26,559 nucleotides of DNA from an uncultured Collinsella sp. (GCA_902464175.1 CABQHZ010000018.1:1-26559); one strand, 5' to 3'. Positions 7,265 through 15,848 are shown, counted from the first letter of the stretch. Numbers and translations: made by a program. The notes: generated by a model from the sequence alone, not told the origin.

Positions 7265-8170
7265 CTAGCGACGCTTGCGCGACAGGAAGCGCGCAAACAG
7301 GTTGAAGGCCAGAATGATCACCATCAGCAAGAGCGCGGTGCCGTAGGCTGCGTTCATGTTGATGCCGTCGTTGGCAAGCAGGTACAGGTGAACGGTCATG
7401 GGGCGGCCGGAATCGAGCGGCGAGATAGGTAGATTGATGGCCTGGCCCATGGTGTAGAGCACCACGGCGGTCTCGCCAATGGCACGGCCGATGGCAAGGA
7501 CAATGCCCGTGGCAATACGGCCAAAGGCAGAAGGAAGCACGATCTTGGAGACAACCTGCCACTTGGTGGCGCCCAGGCCATACGCGCCCCAACGGATATA
7601 GCGCGGAACGGCGCGAATGGCCTCTTCGGTGGTGCGCATGACGATGGGAAGCATCAAGAGCGCGAGCGCCAGAGCGGCCGAGACCATCGAAAGGCCCAGG
7701 CCCATGGCCTCGACAAACAAGGCGTAGCCAAACAGGCCCATAACGATGGAGGGCACCGAGGCCAAAGCGTCAGCAGCGTAGCGAATGAGCTCGACGATCT
7801 TGCCCTGCTTGGCGTACTCGGCCAGATAGACGGCTGCCAGCACAGCGATCGGCGTGCAGATAAGCATGGCGAGCGCCGTCACATAGACGGTCGAGACGAT
7901 CGTGGGCCAAATACCGCCCTCGGCGTTGACGCCCTGGGGCCAACCGAAGATAAAGTCGAGCGAGATGTGTGGCAGGCCGTTGATGACCACGTAGGCGATG
8001 ATAGCGACCAGCACCAGCGTGGTGATGTATGCCGCGGCACGGAACACGCCAAGCATGATCTTGTTGGACAGGTCCTTGTTGATGCGGCCCTTCTTGCCGT
8101 GGGAAAGGGCACGCTTGATGCGCTCGCGCGACGAGGTCGTATCGACCGTCGTGTCAACGGACTCGGACAT
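7265..8170 (-). CDS. pstA: Phosphate ABC transporter permease PstA
   Basis: This 301-residue integral membrane protein has about six hydrophobic segments and the binding-protein-dependent transport permease domain (PF00528). The cytoplasmic EAA-type coupling loop is visible as RYIRWGAYGLGATKWQVVSKIVLPSA. The long polar N-terminus (residues 1-40, Arg/Lys/Ser rich) precedes the first membrane segment. PHISLDFIFGWPQGV near the start of the periplasmic region is typical of PstA. Start ATG 8170 follows the pstC stop by 3 bases, with GAGGGGG overlapping the end of pstC, so the two are translationally coupled. It pairs with PstC to form the membrane channel. Confidence 0.97.
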   Translation of the reverse strand: MSESVDTTVDTTSSRERIKRALSHGKKGRINKDLSNKIMLGVFRAAAYITTLVLVAIIAYVVINGLPHISLDFIFGWPQGVNAEGGIWPTIVSTVYVTALAMLICTPIAVLAAVYLAEYAKQGKIVELIRYAADALASVPSIVMGLFGYALFVEAMGLGLSMVSAALALALLMLPIVMRTTEEAIRAVPRYIRWGAYGLGATKWQVVSKIVLPSAFGRIATGIVLAIGRAIGETAVVLYTMGQAINLPISPLDSGRPMTVHLYLLANDGINMNAAYGTALLLMVIILAFNLFARFLSRKRR

Positions 8171-8173
8171 AGC

Positions 8174-9100
8174 CTACCCCCTCTTCTTCTTGGAAACCAG
8201 GCGGACGATGCCCACCAGCGTGGCGGAAATGATAAACAGGACCACGCCCATGCCGAACAGCGCCGAGCGATGCAGACCCGAGGAATAGCTCATGTCGAGC
8301 GCAATCTGGCTCGTGAGCGTCGAGATGGGGCTCGCAATGCTGTCGGGAATAACCGGGGCGTTACCCACGACCATGAGCACGGCCATGGTCTCGCCGATGG
8401 CACGGCCCATACCCAGCACGATGGCATCCACGATACCCAGCTTGGCGGCAGGTAGCACGACCTTATAGATGGTCTGCCACTTAGTAGCACCCATGGCATA
8501 CGATGCCTCGCGAATACCCATGGGAATAGAATTGAGGGCATCGATGGTGAGCGTGGTGATGGTAGGGACGATCATGATGGCAAGCACGAACCACGCCGTC
8601 AGCGCACCAAAACCAAGACCGCCGGTCAGTTGCGCGATAAACGGACGGATGATGATCATGCCAAAGAAGCCATAGATGATAGAAGGGATGCCGGCCAACA
8701 GGTCAACGGCAGGGCTGATGAGCTTGCGCACGCGCTTGCCGGCGATCTCGACCAGATACACGGCCGTGCCCACGCCTAGGGGCACACCCATGGCGAGCGC
8801 ACCGACGGTCACCAGACCCGAGCCGGCAAGCAGCGACACGATGCCGTAGTGGCCCTCAGAGGGCGCCCACGTAAAGCTAAAGAAGTCCGCCAGACCGATG
8901 TCGGTAAAGACGGGCAGCGCCGAGTACGTGGTAAAGACAAAAATCAGGATGACGGTAACAACCGCCAAGAACGCGCAGGCAAAGAAGATCCACTGCAGCG
9001 CCTTCTCCTTGATATAGGTGCTGCGCGATACGAGCGCCAGCTCGCGCTTCTTGGGCGCCTGAGCATTCTGTTCAGTCTGGGAGTTTTCCTGTGCTTCCAT
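8174..9100 (-). CDS. pstC: Phosphate ABC transporter permease PstC
   Basis: This 308-residue inner-membrane permease has a polar N-terminus of about 35 residues followed by some six hydrophobic segments. The coupling loop is GIREASYAMGATKWQTIYKV. LAGIPSIIYGFFGM is a hallmark of phosphate permeases. ATG 9100 is chosen over a GTG at 9109 because that GTG would lie inside the Shine-Dalgarno AAGGGGAG, which is embedded in the last codons of pstS. The start begins one base after the pstS stop (9102-9104), indicating tight coupling. Confidence 0.97.
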   Translation of the reverse strand: MEAQENSQTEQNAQAPKKRELALVSRSTYIKEKALQWIFFACAFLAVVTVILIFVFTTYSALPVFTDIGLADFFSFTWAPSEGHYGIVSLLAGSGLVTVGALAMGVPLGVGTAVYLVEIAGKRVRKLISPAVDLLAGIPSIIYGFFGMIIIRPFIAQLTGGLGFGALTAWFVLAIMIVPTITTLTIDALNSIPMGIREASYAMGATKWQTIYKVVLPAAKLGIVDAIVLGMGRAIGETMAVLMVVGNAPVIPDSIASPISTLTSQIALDMSYSSGLHRSALFGMGVVLFIISATLVGIVRLVSKKKRG

Positions 9101-9101
9101 G

Positions 9102-9938
9102 CTACTCACTCCCCTTCTCGTCGTTGGTGACGGGAATAAAGCCCGCCTCGCGAATCTGCTTGTCCATCTTTTCGGACGTCACGTAGTCGATGTAATCCTG
9201 CGCCTGCTGCGAAGGCGCACCCTTCACAAAGAAGTAAAGGTCGCGCGAGATGGGATAGCCGCCACTCGCGACCGTCTTCTCGGACGCCTCAACATGATTG
9301 ACCGAGACGGCCTTGACCGAGGTCTTGGCGTTGAGGCTATCGACGAAGCCCAGTGAAATGTAGCCGATAGCCCCGCGCGAACGAGATACCACGTCGCGCA
9401 CCTGGCCCGTGCCCGAAAGAACGGCGGAGCGGCGATCGAACGGGGTGCCGTCCATCACGATGGTACGGAAGGCTTCACGCGTGCCAGACGCCTCGTCTCG
9501 GTTGATGACCTGAATCTTCAGGTCCTCGCCACCGACCTCTTTCCAGTTAGTAATCTTGCCGGCATAGATATCGCGGAGCTGCTCGGTCGAGAGGTTATCG
9601 ACGGGGTTGCCTTCGTTCACGATGACCGCGATACCGTCGTGGGCAATGACGATGGGAGTCAGGCCCAGATCCTGTTCGTCGGCATTGAGTCCACGGGAGG
9701 AGCTGGCGATATCGGCCGTGCCAGCGCTGACGGCTTCGATGCCAGCGGAAGAGCCCAAACCGGAAACGAGCACGTCGATGCCGGTCTCCTCCTTAAAGCC
9801 CTCTGCCGCAATCTCGGCGATAGGAAGGCAGGTCGTGGAGCCGGCCACGGTAATGGAAGAGGTAGAAGATCCCGAAGAACAGGCGCACAGCGTAAGCGTA
9901 AGCACAGCGGCGCTCAGGACCGATACGATCTTTCTCAT
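9102..9938 (-). CDS. pstS: Phosphate-binding lipoprotein PstS
   Basis: This 278-residue extracytoplasmic solute-binding protein captures phosphate for PstCAB. It begins with a signal peptide (MRKIVSVLSAAVLTLTL) and a lipobox LCAC with the probable lipidated Cys at residue 20, so it should be anchored to the membrane surface. VAGSTTCLPIAE matches the Ser/Thr-rich phosphate-binding loop near the mature N-terminus. SSRGLN and the RDEASGTREAF segment are the other conserved phosphate contacts of the family. Its ATG overlaps the pgeF TGA as ATGA, and no clear Shine-Dalgarno precedes it, so translation probably depends on termination of pgeF. Confidence 0.97.
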   Translation of the reverse strand: MRKIVSVLSAAVLTLTLCACSSGSSTSSITVAGSTTCLPIAEIAAEGFKEETGIDVLVSGLGSSAGIEAVSAGTADIASSSRGLNADEQDLGLTPIVIAHDGIAVIVNEGNPVDNLSTEQLRDIYAGKITNWKEVGGEDLKIQVINRDEASGTREAFRTIVMDGTPFDRRSAVLSGTGQVRDVVSRSRGAIGYISLGFVDSLNAKTSVKAVSVNHVEASEKTVASGGYPISRDLYFFVKGAPSQQAQDYIDYVTSEKMDKQIREAGFIPVTNDEKGSE

Positions 9939-10735
9939 AGCATCACGCCGATCGCGGCATGGCGCCCACAGGTGCCGTCCTCGTTACGGTAGGAATAAAA
10001 GCGGTCGTTCTGACGCACGGTCGAAAGCTGGGTATTCACGATATTATCCGCGTCGACACCGACATCTACCAGCGCCTCGCAAATGGCAGCGGAAAGATCG
10101 AGCATGCGAGAGGCACTCGCATCGATGCAAGAGAACTCGGCGGCAAAGCGATCCATGAGCTCCTGGGAAACCTCGTACTCGTCACCCAGGATATGGGGCC
10201 CGATATAGGCGGAAACGTCGCTCGCATCGCAGCCGGCAGCATCGCAAAGCGCCTGGCACGCCTTGGCAGAAATACGTGCAATCGTGCCCTTCCAACCGGA
10301 GTGCACCACGGCAAATCCGCCGGGGGCCACCAGCACCACGGGAACGCAGTCGGCAAAGCAGAGCAGCACGGGCACGTCATGGGCCGTACAGACGATGGCA
10401 TCGCAGCCCTCGGCAATCTGCTCGCGAACAGCCTCAAGATCGTCGGCGCCGTTCGAAGTCACCGTAACGATATGGTCACCATGTACCTGATTGGGCACGA
10501 GCAGATTATGCTCGCACTCAGTGGCGCCCATAGCTTCGAGCGCTCGACGACGATTTTCTTGAACTGCAAAGGGGTCATCGCCTACATGCGAGCCCAGGTT
10601 GAGCGAGGAGTACGCATCTTCGGAAACACCACCGGTGCGCTCGGTAAAGGCAAAGCGGACATCGGATGTCGCGCCCTCCACCAACGTAACTCCATCATGG
10701 TCGACACGCGAAACCCTGTCCGCACGTGCTGCCAT
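9935..10735 (-). CDS. pgeF: Peptidoglycan editing factor PgeF (multicopper polyphenol oxidase / YfiH family)
   Basis: This 266-residue protein belongs to the YfiH/PgeF family (PF02578). Metal-site residues are present: H85 in NQVHG, C130 in FADCVP and H145 in VHSGWKG. Family members were described as copper oxidases or purine-nucleoside phosphorylase-like enzymes, and in E. coli PgeF helps keep wrong amino acids out of peptidoglycan stems. ATG 10735 is chosen because AGGAGG lies 7 bases upstream (10743-10748). It sits directly after ftsZ, as in many Gram-positives, but behind an ftsZ terminator and with its own putative promoter. It overlaps pstS by 4 bases. The exact reaction here is inferred. 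Confidence 0.93.
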   Translation of the reverse strand: MAARADRVSRVDHDGVTLVEGATSDVRFAFTERTGGVSEDAYSSLNLGSHVGDDPFAVQENRRRALEAMGATECEHNLLVPNQVHGDHIVTVTSNGADDLEAVREQIAEGCDAIVCTAHDVPVLLCFADCVPVVLVAPGGFAVVHSGWKGTIARISAKACQALCDAAGCDASDVSAYIGPHILGDEYEVSQELMDRFAAEFSCIDASASRMLDLSAAICEALVDVGVDADNIVNTQLSTVRQNDRFYSYRNEDGTCGRHAAIGVML

Positions 10736-10812
10736 ACTAAAGCCTCCTAATAACACAAGTACCGCGGCGTCGCCGCGCAGTCCGCGTTTATACGGCTGTC
10801 ATACTTCCTTAA

Positions 10813-10856
10813 AAGGATACCCGCAGCGGTAGGGACCAAACGTAAAGGGAACGTAA
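10813..10856 (-). promoter_or_regulatory. Candidate phosphate box and promoter upstream of pgeF-pst
   Basis: On the minus strand TTACGTT occurs twice, at 10850-10856 and 10839-10845, exactly 11 bp apart. This is the spacing of direct repeats bound by PhoB/PhoP-type response regulators. A TATCCT (-10-like) follows at 10813-10818, with the nearer repeat lying where a -35 would be; no good TTGACA is present. That layout is typical of activator-dependent pho promoters. The repeats are seen; the regulator identity is inferred. Confidence 0.45.
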
Positions 10857-10884
10857 GGAGATTGGAGGCTTTCGTTTACAAACG

Positions 10885-10923
10885 AGAAACAAAACGGGGT
10901 GCATCCAAATGGACACACCCCGT
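10885..10923 (-). terminator. Intrinsic terminator after ftsZ
   Basis: ACGGGGTG (10894-10901) pairs with CACCCCGT (10916-10923). An inner TCCA/TGGA stem extends the hairpin. The minus-strand RNA continues into TTTTGTTT, a strong T-tail. It is 23 bases past the ftsZ stop and separates the dcw transcript from pgeF-pst. Confidence 0.9.
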
Positions 10924-10945
10924 GCAGGTCGTTGAGAAAAACGAA

Positions 10946-12100
10946 CTAGAAGCTACCGCGCTTCAGGAAGTCGGGAAGCTCGAACTGGTCGTTGCCAAAG
11001 TTGGGCAGCTCGGTACCACCGACGTTGCGGGTCGGAGCGGCCTGAGCCGGGCTGGCAGCCGGAGCGGTGCGCTGCGGCTCAGCGGAGGCAGCGGCCTTGC
11101 TCTGAGACTGCTGAGCAGCAAAGAGCTCATCCTGACGGTTGACGTTGGAGTCGGAGAAGCCCGTAGCGATGACGGTGATACGCACCTGATCGCCCAGGGA
11201 CTCGTCGACAACGGTACCGAAGATGATGTTGGCCTCGGGGTCGACGGCGTTGGCGACAACGTCGGCGGCGTCGCTGATCTCCTGGATGCCCAGGTCCTTG
11301 GAACCGGCGATGGAGAGCAGCACGCGCGTGGCACCATCGATGGAGCTCTCGAGCAGCGGGCTGGAGATGGCCTGCTGGGCAGCGTCGACGGCACGAGTAT
11401 CCCCAGAAGAGGTACCGATACCCATCATGGCGGTACCGGCCTGCTTCATGATGGTCTTAACATCGGCGAAGTCCAGGTTGATGATACCGGGGACGGTGAT
11501 GAGGTCGGTGATGCCCTGGGTGCCCTGGGAAAGGACGCCATCGGCAATCGCGAAGGCCTCGAGCATGGTGGTCTTCTTCTCGGCGATGTCGAGCAGCTTA
11601 TCGTTAGGGATGACGATCATGGTGTCGACGCAATCGGAGAGGGTCTTGATGCCCTCCTCGGCGCTCTTCTTGCGCTTGCGGCCCTCGAAGGTGAAGGGCT
11701 TGGTCACGACGGCGACGGTCAGTGCGCCGACCTCGTTCATCGCGATATCGGCAACGATGGGAGCAGCGCCGGTACCGGTGCCACCGCCCTCACCGCAGGT
11801 GATAAACACCATGTCGGCGCCAGCAAGCGCCTCGGCAATGTCGTCGCGGGACTCATCGGCAGCCTTGCGGCCAACCTCGGGGTTGGCGCCGGCGCCCAAG
11901 CCGCGGGTAAGGTCGGTGCCGATGTGCACCTTGATATCGGCATCAGAGATCGCGAGTGCCTGAGCATCGGTGTTGATGGCAACAAACTCGACGCCGCGGA
12001 TGCCCTCTTCGATCATTCGATTGACCGCGTTGGTACCGCCGCCGCCGACGCCGACCACCTTAATGACGGCAAGGTAGTTGTTGATCTCTGTCTCGTGCAT
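10946..12100 (-). CDS. ftsZ: Cell division protein FtsZ
   Basis: This 384-residue tubulin-like GTPase forms the division ring. The nucleotide-binding region GGGGTNAVNRM is near the start, the tubulin signature GGGTGTG is at 105-111, and the T7 synergy loop NLDFAD is at 208-213. A variable Ala/Pro/Gln-rich linker (about 315-365) leads to the conserved C-terminal peptide ELPDFLKR that binds SepF/FtsA-type partners. ATG 12100 is preferred over one 10 codons upstream because GGAGGA (12106-12111) lies 5 bases before it. It is the last gene of the dcw block, with an AT-rich 199-base region before it and a strong terminator after it. Confidence 0.98.
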   Translation of the reverse strand: MHETEINNYLAVIKVVGVGGGGTNAVNRMIEEGIRGVEFVAINTDAQALAISDADIKVHIGTDLTRGLGAGANPEVGRKAADESRDDIAEALAGADMVFITCGEGGGTGTGAAPIVADIAMNEVGALTVAVVTKPFTFEGRKRKKSAEEGIKTLSDCVDTMIVIPNDKLLDIAEKKTTMLEAFAIADGVLSQGTQGITDLITVPGIINLDFADVKTIMKQAGTAMMGIGTSSGDTRAVDAAQQAISSPLLESSIDGATRVLLSIAGSKDLGIQEISDAADVVANAVDPEANIIFGTVVDESLGDQVRITVIATGFSDSNVNRQDELFAAQQSQSKAAASAEPQRTAPAASPAQAAPTRNVGGTELPNFGNDQFELPDFLKRGSF

Positions 12101-12130
12101 GTCGGTCCTCCGAACAAAGGTTATAGCCAT

Positions 12131-12299
12131 AGCATGGGTCGACCCCTGCGCACATTAACCTTCAGGTTGAAAGTAAATGCAAAGGTAAACCGTATTATGT
12201 TTGCACATTATGAACGTATCAGTCAAATAATTGACCGTGAAAACCAAACAAACCAGATAAACGGCGTGGTATGGCCCCTCAACAAAGCATCAACCAGCG
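12131..12299 (-). promoter_or_regulatory. AT-rich upstream region of ftsZ with palindrome and repeated CATAAT
   Basis: This stretch is much richer in A and T than the surrounding genes. It holds a GTCAA-N4-TTGAC palindrome at 12222-12235 and two minus-strand CATAAT hexamers (12207-12212 and 12194-12199) that could serve as -10 elements. No well-spaced TTGACA was found; TTGACT at 12221-12226 is 21 bases from the nearer suitable hexamer. It probably carries an ftsZ promoter; precise elements are uncertain. Confidence 0.45.
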
Positions 12300-13556
12300 C
12301 TACGAGGTCGGAGCATTCCTAAATGTGTAGTTGCCTGGAGAGCGCACATTGATATACGTTACGCCCTCTACCTGCGAAAGCAACTTGGTGACTACGCGTT
12401 CCTTCTTGGCGATATCGTCCGAATCGCCCAGCGACACCTCAATGCCGTTATTGAGGTTTGCCGAGATGGCTTCGACCGAAGGCGTAGAAATATCCTTGAC
12501 TTGTCCCAAGAACTCGCTCGAAAAACCACGCACATAATCCAGGCCGGCCTTAACGGCCTTGGAGTTCACCGCCTGGCCGGAAACCGGAGCGACATCCGCC
12601 GAGACATCAGTCAACAACACCGCGCCATAATGCTTGGCGAGCGCCAGCGCGGCATCGATTCCGGTCAAGGTATTTGAGCCCTGCCCTGTCGTGATGACGT
12701 TGCCCTGGTCGTCCACTTCGACCGACGTCGACAGCGGGGCGATCCAGGTGTCATCGTCTCCGATAGCCCAGGCAAGGTCGTCGGAGCTGATATACGCAAT
12801 GGCGATAACTTTACGCTCCGTCGGCGTGATGATAAGCGTATGGGGAAACTGGCGCTGGACATCCACGCCCGAGACCCACGGGTTCTGCTTGAGATCCTCG
12901 GTAATCTGGTCGGGATCGACGTTAAAAAGCGACGTTCCCTCGGGCAAGTCGATCAGCTGGATTGCATCGTGCTTCGTCACATGCTCGCTGCCTTGAATCT
13001 GAATATCAGTGGCAGTAAACAATCCAGAGTTGATCACCACGATGGCAACGACGACGAGCACGGCCAAGACGGCCAGAACGCCGCCCACGATTTTGCCTTT
13101 GCCTGTAACGACAGAAGCGGCGTCTGATGTTTTATTTGCCATCGCTCCAAGTGAAGATAACGGGTTGAAACCTTTTTTACTCGAAGGTTTCTTGGCGGTA
13201 GCCGGCACCGATGTCAGCGAGCGCGGTTTCGATGCGCCCAGCGTGCGACCTGGACGCGCCGCTTTAGTTCCCGTCGAGGGCTTGGGAGTTGCCATGGGAC
13301 GGGCAGGCTTGGCGCCCATAACAGGCTTTGACGTCACCGAGGGACGCGAGGACTTTTTTGCGGCCGGACGATTACCGAGCTGCGAGCCGACGACCGGTCG
13401 ACTGGTCTGTCGAGCATGCCCGACAGACTTAGAGTGCGCGACGGTATTGCGTTGAGGTTTGGCAGGCGCGCCGGAACGCCCTCCGGCGCGGCGGAAGGTG
13501 GGTTTCGATGCTCTAGAAGCCGAGGAATTTAACTTCCGGTCTGAGCTCGATGCCAT
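12300..13556 (-). CDS. ftsQ: Cell division protein FtsQ/DivIB with long N-terminal tail
   Basis: This 418-residue bitopic membrane protein connects FtsL, FtsB-type partners and the septal synthase. A single transmembrane segment lies at about 155-177 (GKIVGGVLAVLAVLVVVAIVV). It is followed by the POTRA domain (about 180-250; FTATDIQIQGSEHVTKHDAI, SLFNVD, NPWVSGVDVQRQFPHTL) and a C-terminal FtsQ-type domain. The roughly 150-residue cytoplasmic tail is low-complexity, rich in Lys, Arg, Pro, Ser and Ala; the family usually has 20-60 residues there. ATG 13556 has GGGAGG just upstream and overlaps the end of murB by 44 bases in another frame. Identity is firm despite low general conservation. Confidence 0.93.
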   Translation of the reverse strand: MASSSDRKLNSSASRASKPTFRRAGGRSGAPAKPQRNTVAHSKSVGHARQTSRPVVGSQLGNRPAAKKSSRPSVTSKPVMGAKPARPMATPKPSTGTKAARPGRTLGASKPRSLTSVPATAKKPSSKKGFNPLSSLGAMANKTSDAASVVTGKGKIVGGVLAVLAVLVVVAIVVINSGLFTATDIQIQGSEHVTKHDAIQLIDLPEGTSLFNVDPDQITEDLKQNPWVSGVDVQRQFPHTLIITPTERKVIAIAYISSDDLAWAIGDDDTWIAPLSTSVEVDDQGNVITTGQGSNTLTGIDAALALAKHYGAVLLTDVSADVAPVSGQAVNSKAVKAGLDYVRGFSSEFLGQVKDISTPSVEAISANLNNGIEVSLGDSDDIAKKERVVTKLLSQVEGVTYINVRSPGNYTFRNAPTS

Positions 13557-14424
13557 ACGCCTCCCTCACCTTTCCGTGCACATGTCTGATAACCGCGGCA
13601 ACGTCATCGGCCGAGGCAGTTCCGTTATTAACGATAAAATTAGCGTGAACGGGCGAAACTTCCGCGCCGCCAATCGAAAAACCCTTTAATCCACAATCCT
13701 CGATAAGCTTGCCCACACTCGCATCGGGCGGATTGCGAAAGACCGACCCGCAGGATGCGCGACCCATGGGCTGCGTACGCTTGCGCCTCGTAAGGTACCG
13801 CTCCATGCGCTCGCGAATGTCGGCCTTGGGCGCCGGTTTGAGCTTGAGCACGCATTCGAGGATGATCTCATTGCGGGGAAGACTACATTCGCGGTAGCCC
13901 CAAGTGATCTCGGACCCCGCATAATGCTTGATACCGGATGCCGGGTCAAACGTTACGACATCCTCAACCAGCGAGCCAATCCACTCGGTCCGTGTGCCGG
14001 CATTCATAGATATCGCACCGCCGATCGAACCAGGGATGCCAACGGCAAACTCAAGGCCCGAGAGGCTGCGCGACAGGGCATCGTTGACCAGGCGCGCAAA
14101 CATCACGCCCGCACCGACCGTCAGCGTACAACCGTCATCGGCAACAACCGTGCGCTGAAACTCACGCCCGAGCGAAATGACGGCACCGCGATAACCGCCA
14201 TCGGCAACCAGCAGATTGGAGCCCTTGCCGATGATGACCCACGGCACCTGCTCGCGATCGAGCACCGCCACGGCGCGGCGGAGGGCATGATAGCTATGGC
14301 ACGTCACAAAGAGGTCGGCCTTGCCGCCGATACGATAGCTCGTATGACGCGCAAGGCGCTCGTCCTCGATCACATCCGTGTCGATCATGCCCGAGAGCGC
14401 CATGACGGCGTTAAACAGACCCAT
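13513..14424 (-). CDS. murB: UDP-N-acetylenolpyruvoylglucosamine reductase MurB
   Basis: This 303-residue FAD enzyme reduces UDP-GlcNAc-enolpyruvate to UDP-MurNAc with NADPH. FAD-site motifs are SYRIGGKADLFV (near residue 30) and GKGSNLLVADGGYRGAVISL. GIPGSIGGAISMNAG is the flavin-domain signature. The proton-donor serine lies in RASCGSVFRNP, and the late catalytic glutamate is in GGAEVSPVHANFIVN. The start lies 5 bases after the murC stop with a poor Shine-Dalgarno, suggesting coupling. Met at residues 8 or 13 are alternative starts. The order murC-murB-ftsQ-ftsZ is typical of Gram-positive dcw clusters. Confidence 0.97.
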   Translation of the reverse strand: MGLFNAVMALSGMIDTDVIEDERLARHTSYRIGGKADLFVTCHSYHALRRAVAVLDREQVPWVIIGKGSNLLVADGGYRGAVISLGREFQRTVVADDGCTLTVGAGVMFARLVNDALSRSLSGLEFAVGIPGSIGGAISMNAGTRTEWIGSLVEDVVTFDPASGIKHYAGSEITWGYRECSLPRNEIILECVLKLKPAPKADIRERMERYLTRRKRTQPMGRASCGSVFRNPPDASVGKLIEDCGLKGFSIGGAEVSPVHANFIVNNGTASADDVAAVIRHVHGKVREAYGIELRPEVKFLGF

Positions 14425-14429
14425 TAGTC

Positions 14430-15848
14430 TTAAGCGTCTTTCTTGGCAGTCAGATACTCAATGAACTCGGGGCCGACGGTCGTAACGTCGCCGGCACCCA
14501 TGGTGAGCAGCAGGTCGCCCTCGCCCACCATCTGCTCGAGCTCCTGATTGAGCTCAAGACGGCTGGAGCAGTACACGACCTCCTTGCCAGGATGCTTGGC
14601 GCGCACGGTATCGGCGAGCATCTTAGAGGTGACACCCGGAATGGGCATTTCGCCAGCCGAGAACACATCAATCAGCAGCAGCTTATCGGCATTGGCAAAT
14701 GCATCGGCAAAGTCGTCGCACAGGGCCCGCAGGCGCGAATAGCGGTGCGGCTGGAACACGACGTCGACGTGCTTGTAACCCAGCGACGAAGCGGCAGCAA
14801 GCGTCGCCTTGATCTCGGTGGGGTGATGGCCGTAATCATCGACCACGGTGATGCCATCGATATCGCCCACGTGGGTAAAGCGACGGCGGACGCCCTCAAA
14901 GCTCGAGAGTGCCTTGGCGGCGGCGTCGATGTCAAGGCCCAGGACATGGGCGACGGTGAGCACGGCCGTGGCGTTGAGCATGTTGTGGCGACCGGGATTG
15001 CTCTTGATCTCCACAGCGTGCTCAGTGCCGTCCTCAAAGCGAACGATAAAGTCACTCTGGATGCCCTTGACATCCGGGTGCACGCAGACGATGTCGTTGC
15101 TCTCGGCAAAGCCGTAGGAAAGCACGTGACGGCCCGTCGACTTGGCGAGCTCGACCAGATGCGGGTCCTCGCCGCAGACGATGACGGTGCCGTCCTCGCC
15201 CACCAGGCTCATGAATTTGGCGAAAGTTGCCTCGATCTCCTCGATACCCGAGTAGTGATCGAGATGGTCGGCCTCGACGTTGGTCACAATGACCACGTTG
15301 GGGTTCAGGAACAGGAAGGAGCTGTCGGACTCGTCGGCCTCGGCGACAAAGTAGTCGCCCGAGCCGTTCTTGCCGTTCGTGTCATAGCCCTCGACGATGC
15401 CGCCGATCAAGAAGCTCGGATCCAGACCCATGCGGTCGAGCATGGTGGCGCACATCGAAGACGTGGTGGTCTTGCCATGCGTGCCGGCAACAGCGACGGT
15501 AGTGTAGCCGTGGCCCAAAGCAGAGAGCATCTTGGCACGGGGCCACACAGGAATGCCCAGCTCGCGAGCGCGCACGAGCTCAGGGTTGGACTCCGGAATA
15601 GCGGTGGAGACAACAACCACGTCGGGCTTGACCTCGTCGATCGTGGCGGCCTCATGGCCCACGTGCACCTTCACACCAGCGCGGGTAAGCTGGCGGATAT
15701 AACGTGACGTCTTAAGGTCGGAACCGGTAACGGCATAACCGCGCTCGTGCAGAACGAGAGCGATGCCGCTCATGCCGGCGCCGCCGATACCGATAAAGTG
15801 GGCGCTCTTAAACTCGGGCGCGGAGGTTGCAGTCTGGGAATCAGCCAT
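14430..15848 (-). CDS. murC: UDP-N-acetylmuramate--L-alanine ligase MurC
   Basis: This 472-residue ATP-dependent ligase adds L-Ala to UDP-MurNAc, the first stem amino acid. The Rossmann motif FIGIGGAGMSGIA is at 18-30, the P-loop GTHGKTTTS at 122-130, and the central-domain residues ADESDSS and NVEADHLDHY follow. YGHHPTEI marks the Mur ligase C-terminal domain. ATG 15848 is chosen since AAGGAG (15860-15865) lies upstream and the family begins here; a GTG at 15875 is in frame but has no clear ribosome site. A 97-base gap separates it from murG, the widest gap between murF and murB. Confidence 0.97.
   Translation of the reverse strand: MADSQTATSAPEFKSAHFIGIGGAGMSGIALVLHERGYAVTGSDLKTSRYIRQLTRAGVKVHVGHEAATIDEVKPDVVVVSTAIPESNPELVRARELGIPVWPRAKMLSALGHGYTTVAVAGTHGKTTTSSMCATMLDRMGLDPSFLIGGIVEGYDTNGKNGSGDYFVAEADESDSSFLFLNPNVVIVTNVEADHLDHYSGIEEIEATFAKFMSLVGEDGTVIVCGEDPHLVELAKSTGRHVLSYGFAESNDIVCVHPDVKGIQSDFIVRFEDGTEHAVEIKSNPGRHNMLNATAVLTVAHVLGLDIDAAAKALSSFEGVRRRFTHVGDIDGITVVDDYGHHPTEIKATLAAASSLGYKHVDVVFQPHRYSRLRALCDDFADAFANADKLLLIDVFSAGEMPIPGVTSKMLADTVRAKHPGKEVVYCSSRLELNQELEQMVGEGDLLLTMGAGDVTTVGPEFIEYLTAKKDA

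Noticed and set aside
10761..10778. GC hairpin (CGCGGCG/CGCCGCG) in the pgeF leader as a riboswitch
   Set aside because: The loop is minimal and no wider conserved aptamer-like fold was recognisable.
10862..12322. A 486-codon plus-strand open frame opposite ftsZ
   Set aside because: It is rich in Gly, Asp and Leu without a domain pattern, runs through the ftsZ terminator hairpin and has no supporting ribosome site.
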